From JAICLV01 sp036380925 (GTDB lineage Bacteria > Actinomycetota > Actinomycetes > Acidothermales > Acidothermaceae), in assembly GCA_036380925.1 (NCBI GenBank), contig DASVDW010000013.1:1-7158 (forward strand): DNA of 7,158 nucleotides, given 5' to 3'. How positions within the stretch are numbered: position 1 is the stretch's first letter; each line of letters begins with the position of its first letter. The notes under the pieces were generated by a model. That model had not been told where the DNA came from. It worked only from the letters and a program-made list of their open reading frames with translations, and made no database searches. Shown piece by piece: positions 1-5,929 of the stretch. The translations under genes and the position numbers were made by a program.

Positions 1-858
1 GAGATCGGCAAGGCGCTGGCGACGAATCCGCGGATCGCGAAGATCGGTTTCACCGGCGAGACGGCCACCGGCCGGCTCATCATGCAGTACGCCGCGCAGA
101 ACATCATCCCGTCGACCGTCGAACTCGGCGGCAAGTCGCCGAACATCTTCTTCAACGACGTGATGGCGTCCGACGACAGCTTCCTCGACAAAGCCGTGGA
201 AGGCTTCGTGCTGTACGCGTTCAACAAGGGCGAGGTGTGCACCTGCCCGTCGCGCGCGCTGATCCAGGCTGACATCTACGAGGAGTTCATGCAGCTGTGC
301 CTGAAGCGAATCGCGGCGATCCGGCAGGGCAACCCGCTCGACACCGAGACGCAACTCGGCGCCCAGGTTTCCGCGCAACAGCAGGAGAAGATCCTCTCGT
401 ACATCGACATCGGCCGCCAGGAAGGCGCCGACGTGCTGATCGGTGGCGAGCGCGCGCGGCTGGACGGCGAATTCGGCGGCGGCTACTTTGTGCAGCCGAC
501 CGTGCTGAAGGGCGTCAACAGCATGCGGGTCTTCCAGGAGGAGATCTTCGGGCCGGTGCTCGCCGTGACGACGTTCCGCGACGAGTCCGAGGCGCTGGCC
601 ATCGCCAACGACACGCTGTACGGCTTGGGCGCCGGCGTCTGGACGCGCGACGGCAACCTGGCGTACCGGATGGGCCGCGGAATCAGGGCCGGCCGGGTCT
701 GGACGAACTGCTACCACCTGTACCCGGCGGGCGCCGCGTTCGGTGGTTACAAGGTCTCCGGCATCGGACGGGAGAACCACCGGATGATGCTCGACCACTA
801 CAGCCAGACCAAGAACCTGCTGGTCAGCTACAGCACCAAGCCGCTCGGCCTGTTCTAG
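1..858 (+). CDS. NAD(P)+-dependent aldehyde dehydrogenase, AldB/ExaC-like, 3' part (5' end outside window)
   Basis: Oxidises an aldehyde to the carboxylic acid with NAD(P)+ in the cytoplasm; acetaldehyde or another short aldehyde is the likely substrate by family resemblance. The reading frame is open from base 1, giving 285 visible residues of a protein usually near 500, so the N-terminal part of the cofactor domain is missing. Visible landmarks are GFTGETATGR (residues 16-25, Rossmann edge), ELGGKSPN (41-48, general-base Glu41), NKGEVCTCPSR (75-85, nucleophile Cys80 with a second Cys at +2), and EEIFGPV (180-186, cofactor-binding Glu). The CTCPSR variant around the active Cys is typical of the AldB/ExaC branch. 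DUF779 follows 15 nt downstream on the same strand, the usual partner of this branch (for example Rv0458/Rv0459 in M. tuberculosis). Substrate is not determined by the sequence. Confidence 0.95.
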   Translation, partial: EIGKALATNPRIAKIGFTGETATGRLIMQYAAQNIIPSTVELGGKSPNIFFNDVMASDDSFLDKAVEGFVLYAFNKGEVCTCPSRALIQADIYEEFMQLCLKRIAAIRQGNPLDTETQLGAQVSAQQQEKILSYIDIGRQEGADVLIGGERARLDGEFGGGYFVQPTVLKGVNSMRVFQEEIFGPVLAVTTFRDESEALAIANDTLYGLGAGVWTRDGNLAYRMGRGIRAGRVWTNCYHLYPAGAAFGGYKVSGIGRENHRMMLDHYSQTKNLLVSYSTKPLGLF

Positions 859-873
859 CGGTTGTTCTGACCG

Positions 874-1230
874 ATGTCAGTGCAAGAGCGCATTGACGCC
901 ACCCCGGCGGCACGCGAGGCGATCGCCAAGTTGCGTGCCGCCAGAGGCGGCGCCGTGATGTTCGTGCAGTCGGCCGGGTGCTGCGCGGGCAGCGTGCCGA
1001 TGTGTTATCCGGACGGCGAATTCCTGGTCGGGGACGTCGACGAGCTGCTCGGCGAGATCGACAGCTGCCCGTTCTACATCGACAAGAAGCTAGACGCCGC
1101 GTGGGGACAACCGCAGTTCACGCTCGACGTGGAACCCGGTCAGCCAGAAGGGTTTTCGCTCGCCGCGGGCGAGCACCTGCGCTTCGTGACCCGAACTGCG
1201 TCACCAGCCGCCGAGTGCGCCTTGCCGTAG
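874..1230 (+). CDS. DUF779 family protein, cysteine-rich partner of aldehyde dehydrogenase
   Basis: A 118-residue soluble protein of the DUF779 family, biochemical role unknown. It shows the conserved core VMFVQSAGCCAGSVPMCYPDGEF (about residues 28-50, broken here as VMFVQSAGCC then AGSVPMCYPDGEF) and a later DSCPFYIDKK (63-72). Cys36, Cys37, Cys44 and Cys65 are candidate metal or redox ligands; no signal peptide or membrane segment is visible. The ATG at 874 is the first possible start: the same frame is closed by TGA at 868-870 and by the dehydrogenase stop at 856-858. No strong ribosome binding site is seen, so translation may depend on coupling to the upstream gene 15 nt away. Constant genomic pairing with AldB-type dehydrogenases suggests a helper role (maturation, metal or redox control), which is inference. 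Confidence 0.9.
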   Translation: MSVQERIDATPAAREAIAKLRAARGGAVMFVQSAGCCAGSVPMCYPDGEFLVGDVDELLGEIDSCPFYIDKKLDAAWGQPQFTLDVEPGQPEGFSLAAGEHLRFVTRTASPAAECALP

Positions 1231-1231
1231 C

Positions 1232-1263
1232 GTCGGCACAATCGCGCGCTCGCGAACACCGAC
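1232..1263. terminator. possible bidirectional terminator hairpin between convergent genes
   Basis: The 41-bp gap between the DUF779 stop and the convergent permease stop contains nested inverted repeats: outer arms GTCGG (1232-1236) and CCGAC (1259-1263), inner arms TCGCG (1242-1246) and CGCGA (1251-1255) around a 4-nt loop. An asymmetric internal loop separates the two stems and there is no T-run, so it is not a classical intrinsic terminator. Position between two convergent stops is the main support. Confidence 0.35.
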
Positions 1264-1271
1264 CGGTCTGC

Positions 1272-2678
1272 CTAGCGGTGCCCGTGGCGCAGACCGGCGC
1301 GCGCCGCCGCGACAAGCAAGGCGCCGACAGCCACGCCGATCACGACGTCGCGGGTGATCGCACCGACGACAACCGCGAGGACGACGGCGACGACGATCGC
1401 GACAGCCTCTCGTCGTCGAATGCCGACGCCAGCGCGAAGAACCGACGCCCGGCCGCCGTTGCCGGTGCTTGCGACGCCGGACGGCGTCGCGGTCGCGGCC
1501 CGGCTGGTCGCCCGCCACACGTCGCGCAGCTTCAGGGTCGGGCCGGTGCGCAAAATCGCGCCCACGTAGACGCGCCCGGCCAGCCGGACCAGTCCGACGA
1601 CGGTGGCGAGCGTGACGGCCACGGCGACGACCGGCTCCCACCAAGCGGTGGCGCCCATCGCGACGCGGTTCGGCATCGCCATCGGCGCGGTGATCGGCAG
1701 ATAGGAGACGCCCTGCGCCCACCCGCTGCGCGGGCTCCCGATGGCCGTGAAGGACGCGAAGTAGCTGGCGATCAGCACGATGGTGACCGGACCGGCCACA
1801 CCTTGGGCGTCCTCTGTCCGAGAAGCGAGCGAGCCGAGGGCGCCGAAAGCCGTCGCGTACAAGGCAAAGCCCAACACGAACCACACGACGACCCACGCCA
1901 GCACCGCGCCGCGGACGGCCGGCAGTTCGACCGAGCGGACGACGGCGCTGGCGACGAGGGCGGCGACCGCGGTGGCGGCGACCTGGCCGAGTCCGAGCAA
2001 CCCGATGCCGGTGATCTTCCCGGCGAGCAGCCGGCGGGCCGGAATGCGGGCAAGCAGCACTTCGACGACCCGGCTGGACTTCTCCTCCACGACTCCGGTC
2101 AGCACCATGCCCCCGTACGTCGAGATCACCATCAGCAACACGATGGTCATCGCGAGCGCCGCGGTCTCATCGCCGCGGCTGCGACCGGCGACCTGCCCGA
2201 GCTCGACATTTTCCACCTGCACGGGGGCGAGCACGCGCGCGAGCGTGTCAGGGTCGAGACCGGCCGCCGCGGCGCGTTCGCGCACGGTCACCAGCTGGAT
2301 GGCGGCGGTGACCACCGCCTGCAGTCGCGGGTCCGCCTCGCGGCGCCATTCCAGGCGAGCGGTGCCAATCACCAGCACGTCCACCGCTCCGCGGCGCACC
2401 GCGGCCTCGCCGCTGGCGAGCGTGTCGTAGCGGCGCACCCGCACCGTCGCGTCGTCCGCGCCCTGTCCCTGAGCGTCGATCGCCGTCGCCAGTCCCGCAG
2501 GCGCCGTGCCGGTGAGCCCGACGTCCATGCTGGTTTTGCTTTTCAGCAAAGCCGGGACGACGATCACCGCGACGACGACGACAACCATCAGCACGAGCGA
2601 GATGAGGAAGGCCCGCGACCGGCCGCGCTCGCGAAGTTCGCGCGCGGCGATGACCCGGACTTGTTGGAAGCCGCTCAT
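1272..2678 (-). CDS. ABC-2 type exporter permease, NatB-like
   Basis: Membrane subunit of an ABC exporter, 468 residues. It has an N-terminal helix (about 22-45), a large extracytoplasmic domain (about 46-172) and a membrane block starting at about 173. The stretch VEEKSSRVVEVLLARIPARR (197-216) is the hallmark of the NatB/YhaP branch of ABC-2 permeases and marks the coupling region. Further hydrophobic segments lie at about 222-246, 258-283, 296-313 and 347-366. After residue 380 comes an Ala/Thr/Gly-rich linker, an Arg patch (RRRE, 421-424) and two extra hydrophobic segments (424-441, 445-460), an unusual tail. The start at 2678 was chosen because its ATG overlaps the ATPase TGA as ATGA and yields the conserved N-terminus; longer upstream frames give only Arg-rich shadow sequence. 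Export of sodium, an antibiotic or a lipid is possible; substrate unknown. Confidence 0.9.
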   Translation of the reverse strand: MSGFQQVRVIAARELRERGRSRAFLISLVLMVVVVVAVIVVPALLKSKTSMDVGLTGTAPAGLATAIDAQGQGADDATVRVRRYDTLASGEAAVRRGAVDVLVIGTARLEWRREADPRLQAVVTAAIQLVTVRERAAAAGLDPDTLARVLAPVQVENVELGQVAGRSRGDETAALAMTIVLLMVISTYGGMVLTGVVEEKSSRVVEVLLARIPARRLLAGKITGIGLLGLGQVAATAVAALVASAVVRSVELPAVRGAVLAWVVVWFVLGFALYATAFGALGSLASRTEDAQGVAGPVTIVLIASYFASFTAIGSPRSGWAQGVSYLPITAPMAMPNRVAMGATAWWEPVVAVAVTLATVVGLVRLAGRVYVGAILRTGPTLKLRDVWRATSRAATATPSGVASTGNGGRASVLRAGVGIRRREAVAIVVAVVLAVVVGAITRDVVIGVAVGALLVAAARAGLRHGHR

Positions 2679-3562
2679 GACCCGACCGCCTGGCGGAACA
2701 GCTGCGACAGCGTCGGAGGCTCGTAGCGGAACGACACGAGACGCCCGGATGACTGGGCGAGCGCGGCGACCTCGGCGATGTCGCAGTCGTCGGCGAGGCG
2801 CAGGCGCACCAGGCCCTCCCGCCGCTCGACCACGCTGGCGCCCGGGACCGCGGTGAGCGGCGGCGCGGCGCCGGCGTAACGCACCTCGACAAACCGCTGC
2901 CGGATGCCGGCCCGCAGTCGCGCGAGATCGCCGCAGAGCACGACTTTGCCGCGGTCGACGATGACGACGTCCTCGCACAAATCCTCGACCAGATCGAGCT
3001 GGTGGCTGGAGAACAACACCGCGGCGCCGTGCGCGGCTCGCTCGGCGAGCACGTCCGACATGTTGGCCATGGCCAGCGGATCGAGCCCGGAAAACGGCTC
3101 GTCGAGCACCAGCAATTCTGGATCGTTGACCAACGCGGCGATCAGCTGCACGCGCTGCTGGTTGCCGTGCGAGAGCGTGTCGAGCCGGTCCTTGGCGCGC
3201 GCCGTCAGGCCGAAGCGCTCCAACCAGTCGTCGACGCGGCGACCGGCGCCGGGCCGGGAGCGGCCGGAGAGCACGGCCAAGTAGATCAGCTGATCCCGCA
3301 CCCGCATTCGGGGATACAGCCCGCGCTCCTCCGGCATGTAGCCGAACCGGTTGCGAGCAGCCGGTGTGATCGCGTCACCTTGCCAACGCACGGAGCCGTC
3401 GTCCAGCGCCACCAGGCCGAAAATCGAGCGCATCGCGGTCGTTTTGCCGGCGCCGTTCGGACCGAGAAATCCGGTCAGCCGTCCGGGTGCGGCGGTGAAT
3501 GTGCAGCCCTGGAGCGCGGCCACGGCTCCGAACCGTTTGGTGGCCCCTTCGAACTCCAACAT
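2675..3562 (-). CDS. ABC transporter ATP-binding protein, NatA-like
   Basis: Cytoplasmic ATPase subunit, 295 residues, powering the permease encoded immediately downstream; the two genes overlap by 4 nt. All nucleotide-binding motifs are present: Walker A GPNGAGKTT (34-42), signature LSHGNQQR (130-137), Walker B LLVLDEP (150-156), D-loop SGLD (158-161) and switch His187 in SSHQ. The usual Q-loop region reads GYMPEERGLYP (74-84), the PEERGLYP variant typical of this NatA-like branch. A C-terminal domain of about 80 residues (216-295) follows, as in other NatA-type exporters. The ATG at 3562 is preceded by GAGGAT about 6 nt upstream, a good ribosome binding site. It lies 131 bp after rpsD on the same strand, so a separate promoter is likely. 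Confidence 0.95.
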   Translation of the reverse strand: MLEFEGATKRFGAVAALQGCTFTAAPGRLTGFLGPNGAGKTTAMRSIFGLVALDDGSVRWQGDAITPAARNRFGYMPEERGLYPRMRVRDQLIYLAVLSGRSRPGAGRRVDDWLERFGLTARAKDRLDTLSHGNQQRVQLIAALVNDPELLVLDEPFSGLDPLAMANMSDVLAERAAHGAAVLFSSHQLDLVEDLCEDVVIVDRGKVVLCGDLARLRAGIRQRFVEVRYAGAAPPLTAVPGASVVERREGLVRLRLADDCDIAEVAALAQSSGRLVSFRYEPPTLSQLFRQAVGS

Positions 3563-3617
3563 CGCCGATCCTCAACACCGCGGCGTGGCCGTGCAATGCG
3601 CTTTTCGTCCACTCTCG

Positions 3618-3631
3618 TTCGCGCTCGCGAA
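3618..3631. promoter_or_regulatory. palindrome upstream of the ABC exporter genes (candidate operator)
   Basis: TTCGCG and CGCGAA form perfect 6-bp arms around a 2-nt centre, about 56 bp upstream of the ATPase start and about 63 bp past the rpsD stop. The short symmetric form suits a dimeric repressor site better than a terminator, and no T-run follows on either strand. A regulator gene is not in the window. Short GC-rich palindromes also arise by chance in such DNA, so the call is tentative. Confidence 0.3.
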
Positions 3632-3649
3632 ACCGATAGGGGCCAAGGT

Positions 3650-3659
3650 CCTCGCGAGG
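3650..3659. repeat. 10-bp perfect palindrome in the rpsD-ABC gap
   Basis: CCTCGCGAGG is a perfect palindrome. It shares the 7-mer CTCGCGA with the palindrome at 3618-3631, with the two copies 27 bp apart (3624 and 3651). Together they may form a paired operator or simply reflect GC-rich composition. Confidence 0.25.
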
Positions 3660-3693
3660 CGTGCGGCGACGCGGCGATCGAGACCAGCCGCCG

Positions 3694-4305
3694 TCAGCGG
3701 GTGTAGTGCTCGACCACCAGGCGTTCGTCGACGTCGATTCGCGCGTCGGCGCGCGAAGGACGGCGCAGCAACGTCGTCCGCAGCTGTGCGAGCTCGACGC
3801 CGAGATGATCGGGAGCCGGCCCGCTCGCGTGGGCGCCGTCCGCCGATACGCGGAAAGGATGCAACGCGCGCGACTTGTCTCGGACGGCGACGACCTGGCC
3901 GGGCCGCAGTCGATACGACGGCCGGTCGACCTTGCAGCCGTCGACGCAGATGTGGCCGTGCGAGATGTATTGCCTGGCGGCGTGAATCGTCGGAGCGATT
4001 CCGGCCCGGTAGACGACCGAGCTCAGCCGGGTCTCCAGCTCGGCGATGAGTTCCTCACCGGTGTTGCCCGGCCGCCGCCGAGCCACCGCGAACGCCCGGC
4101 GCAGCTGGGTTTCCGACACGTCGTAGAAGAACCGCAGCTTCTGCTTCTCCAGCAGCCGAATCGCGTAGTCGCCCCGCTCGTGCCGAGCGCGCCCGTGCGG
4201 ACCCGGCGGGTAGGGCCGCCGCTCCATGTAGCGGGCCGCCTTCGGCGACAGCGGCATGCCGAGCCGCCGCGCCACGCGGACGTGCGGCCCTCGGAACCCC
4301 ATCAT
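3694..4305 (-). CDS. rpsD: 30S ribosomal protein S4, zinc-free (C-minus) form
   Basis: Primary rRNA-binding protein that nucleates 30S assembly by binding 16S rRNA, 203 residues, full family length. RRPYPPGPHGR (29-39), LLEKQKLRFFYDVSE (51-65) and the S4 RNA-binding domain around RLSSVVYRAGIA to RDKSRALHPF (93-151) are diagnostic, and the C-terminus ERLVVEHYTR is standard. The first 45 residues contain no cysteine, so the N-terminal zinc-binding motif of C-plus S4 proteins is absent; the sequence resembles the Streptomyces stand-alone S4 more than the mycobacterial alpha-operon copy. The usual neighbours rpsM, rpsK and rpoA are not adjacent. ATG at 4305 or the next codon at 4302 could start translation; alignment with Streptomyces S4 as I recall it favours 4302. 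It could be the only S4 or a paralogue of an alpha-operon copy. Confidence 0.95.
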   Translation of the reverse strand: MMGFRGPHVRVARRLGMPLSPKAARYMERRPYPPGPHGRARHERGDYAIRLLEKQKLRFFYDVSETQLRRAFAVARRRPGNTGEELIAELETRLSSVVYRAGIAPTIHAARQYISHGHICVDGCKVDRPSYRLRPGQVVAVRDKSRALHPFRVSADGAHASGPAPDHLGVELAQLRTTLLRRPSRADARIDVDERLVVEHYTR

Positions 4306-4342
4306 CGAGTCGTGCTCAGCGTCTCATCACACATGACCGCAG

Positions 4343-4371
4343 AGTTTACACGATGAGCATTGTAGAAAATA
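4343..4371 (-). promoter_or_regulatory. possible rpsD promoter
   Basis: On the minus strand, TAAACT (4348-4343) preceded by TGTG-like context could act as a -10 box about 37 bp before the S4 start. The hexamer 17 bp further upstream reads TATTTT (4371-4366), a poor -35. The call rests mainly on this being an AT-rich island in otherwise GC-rich DNA between divergent genes. Confidence 0.25.
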
Positions 4372-4373
4372 AG
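4345..4373 (+). promoter_or_regulatory. possible methyltransferase promoter (upstream option)
   Basis: TTTACA (4345-4350, one mismatch to TTGACA) is followed after exactly 17 bp by AATAAG (4368-4373, four of six to TATAAT). Transcription would start near 4380, giving a leader of about 36 nt, but no clear ribosome binding site lies in it. It overlaps the possible rpsD promoter on the other strand, so the two genes may share a control region. Confidence 0.3.
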
Positions 4374-4403
4374 AGCGGCCGACCATGTTGGCGCTCACGG
4401 CGC

Positions 4404-4409
4404 TACGGT
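4404..4409 (+). promoter_or_regulatory. possible leaderless -10 box for the methyltransferase
   Basis: TACGGT matches the actinobacterial TANNNT -10 pattern and ends 6 nt before the ATG at 4416, so transcription could start on the start codon. The lack of a ribosome binding site fits this. No matching -35 is visible. Confidence 0.35.
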
Positions 4410-4415
4410 GACGCC

Positions 4416-5024
4416 ATGAGCAAGCCGACACGGTGGGTCACCGGGCATGATCCCGGCCACTCCCAGTGGTACATCGAGCGGTTCCGTCGGATGGCGGCCG
4501 AAGGCGCCGACCTGGCCGGTGAGGCAAGGCTGGCCGACGCGATGGTGCCGCCGCACTCGCGGATCCTCGACGCCGGATGCGGGCCGGGCCGGGTGGGCGC
4601 CGAGTTGCACGCCCGCGGTCACGACGTCGTCGGGGTCGACGCCGATCCGGCGCTGATCGACGCGGCACGGCTCGACCATCCTGGGCCGACATGGCTGGTG
4701 GCCGACCTCGCCGAACTCGACCTCGCGGCGCTGGGCCACCCTGAGCCCTTTGACGCCGCGATCCTCGCCGGCAACGTCATGCCCTACCTTGCCCCAGACA
4801 CCGAGCGGGATGTGCTCGCCGCAATCGCCGCCCACCTGCGAACCGACGGGGTCGCCGTCATTGGATTCGGCGTCGACCGCGGATACGACGTCGACACCCT
4901 TGACGTCGACGCCGCGGCGGTCGGACTCGTCCACGAGCACCGGTTCGCCACCTGGGACCTGCGCCCATGGCGCGCTGGCGAAAGGTTCGCCGTCAGTGTG
5001 TTCCGCTGGCCTGGACGGCAATGA
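4416..5024 (+). CDS. class I SAM-dependent methyltransferase
   Basis: Transfers a methyl group from S-adenosylmethionine to an unknown acceptor; soluble, 202 residues. The Rossmann-fold landmarks are clear: motif I ILDAGCGPGRVG (50-61), acidic strand-2 end VVGVDAD (71-77), VADLAELDL (95-103) and FDAAILAGNVMPYLAP (112-127). The N-terminal HDPGHSQWYIERFRRMA (11-27) is a family-specific cap. An in-frame ATG at 4353 would add 21 residues of low-quality Arg-rich sequence running through the promoter region; 4416 is preferred because the family N-terminus starts there and a TANNNT box lies just ahead. Its last 32 bp overlap the convergent end of the membrane protein gene. The compact size and lack of an extra domain suggest a small-molecule acceptor, but nothing here identifies it. 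Confidence 0.88.
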   Translation: MSKPTRWVTGHDPGHSQWYIERFRRMAAEGADLAGEARLADAMVPPHSRILDAGCGPGRVGAELHARGHDVVGVDADPALIDAARLDHPGPTWLVADLAELDLAALGHPEPFDAAILAGNVMPYLAPDTERDVLAAIAAHLRTDGVAVIGFGVDRGYDVDTLDVDAAAVGLVHEHRFATWDLRPWRAGERFAVSVFRWPGRQ

Positions 5025-5925
5025 TCGCGACGGTGATGGAAAGCGCCATGCCCTGGTGAAAAGCCACCAGGACGCCTGGGGTTTTCGGCCGCAGGTTCAC
5101 CGCGTGAAAGAGCAGAAACCCGACCGCGACCTGCCCGACCGCGAGGTAGAACGCCACCGGGTAGGTCGGCATGAGCTTTCCCAGCGTCGCCACGACCGCG
5201 AGCGCGGCGACCACATGAGTGCTCACGACCCACTGCGCCGCGCGGCGCGGCCAATCGAACGCCTCGATCGCAGTGCCAAAACCTCGCTGACCGGTGGTCA
5301 TGCCGCCTAGCAACACCGCGAGCAACACCGCGTGCATGGCGGTCGTGGCTTTCAGGTAGGGCCAGAAGTCGATGTCGGGGACGACGAAGAAGCTCAGGTA
5401 GCAGAGAAACACACCGTACGCGAGCAGGCCGTGCACACCGTGCACGATCGCGGGCAACCGCCCCGCAAGCACATGCAAAGTGCCGACGCCGAGCACGGCG
5501 GTTACAACGACCAACACCAAGCCGCTGATGGTCGCCGAATTCGGCGCCAGCGCGACAAGCACCACACCGATCACGCCCACCAAGGTGGCGGCGAGCCGAT
5601 GCGCGGCTTCGGGATCGCCTTGGAGAGCGAGGACGAATATGTTGCGGGTGTAGGGCCAACGCGTTCCGAGCGAGAGCCCGAAGCCGAACCCTTCGACCAA
5701 GCCGCCGAGCAGGACCAGCATCGCGGCGAGCGCCACTTGGGCGAGGCAGATTCCATCGACGACGGCGTTCACGCCCGACTCCGCACTGGTGGCGCCACGC
5801 AAAACACCTGCCACCAAGGCGCCGACGAACCATGCGGCGATGAAGAACCTGACCACCTTGACCGTCGGCGTCAGCTGACCTTCGACCACCGACGCGGCCG
5901 AAATCGTGGAAGTGGCCCCCACCAT
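4993..5925 (-). CDS. histidine-rich multi-pass membrane protein, second gene of the RIC operon
   Basis: Integral membrane protein of 310 residues, not firmly assigned. Hydrophobic segments lie at about 23-43, 58-80, 108-127, 133-152, 159-182, 195-210, 232-250, 256-275 and 286-304, so eight or nine helices. Histidines sit in or at the ends of helices: His109 (AAHRLAATLVG), His151, His162 and His165, His198, His237, His274 and His290 (AFHQGMAL). The HRLAATLVG motif and the two-bundle layout recall CtaA/COX15 haem A synthases, so haem or quinone binding is plausible, but the resemblance is weak. The start lies 4 nt past the RIC stop with no strong ribosome binding site, implying translational coupling. 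Family-based expectation from the upstream gene is a role in nitric oxide or iron-sulfur stress. Its 3' end overlaps the methyltransferase by 32 bp. Confidence 0.85.
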   Translation of the reverse strand: MVGATSTISAASVVEGQLTPTVKVVRFFIAAWFVGALVAGVLRGATSAESGVNAVVDGICLAQVALAAMLVLLGGLVEGFGFGLSLGTRWPYTRNIFVLALQGDPEAAHRLAATLVGVIGVVLVALAPNSATISGLVLVVVTAVLGVGTLHVLAGRLPAIVHGVHGLLAYGVFLCYLSFFVVPDIDFWPYLKATTAMHAVLLAVLLGGMTTGQRGFGTAIEAFDWPRRAAQWVVSTHVVAALAVVATLGKLMPTYPVAFYLAVGQVAVGFLLFHAVNLRPKTPGVLVAFHQGMALSITVAIIAVQASGTH

Positions 5926-5929
5926 CGCG

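Noticed and set aside
1354..1430. GACGAC/GCGACGAC-type tandem repeat
   Set aside because: It is the antisense of Val/Ala codons in a hydrophobic segment of the permease; irregular spacing, so codon-driven low complexity.
978..2726. Long plus-strand open frame of 582 codons
   Set aside because: Antisense to the permease and overlapping DUF779. Its translation is Arg/Asp/His-rich with no recognisable domain, the usual shadow in GC-rich DNA.
2679..2978. Upstream extension of the permease frame by 100 codons
   Set aside because: The extension is Arg/Pro-rich shadow of the ATPase gene; the ATGA overlap at 2675-2678 and the conserved N-terminus fix the start.
3002..3706. Plus-strand open frames opposite the ATPase and extending toward rpsD
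   Set aside because: No domain, composition of a shadow frame, and fully antisense to a clear ABC ATPase with all motifs.
4343..4375. Zur box upstream of rpsD
   Set aside because: The AT-rich stretch resembles half of an actinobacterial Zur palindrome, but the second half does not match, so there is no convincing dyad.
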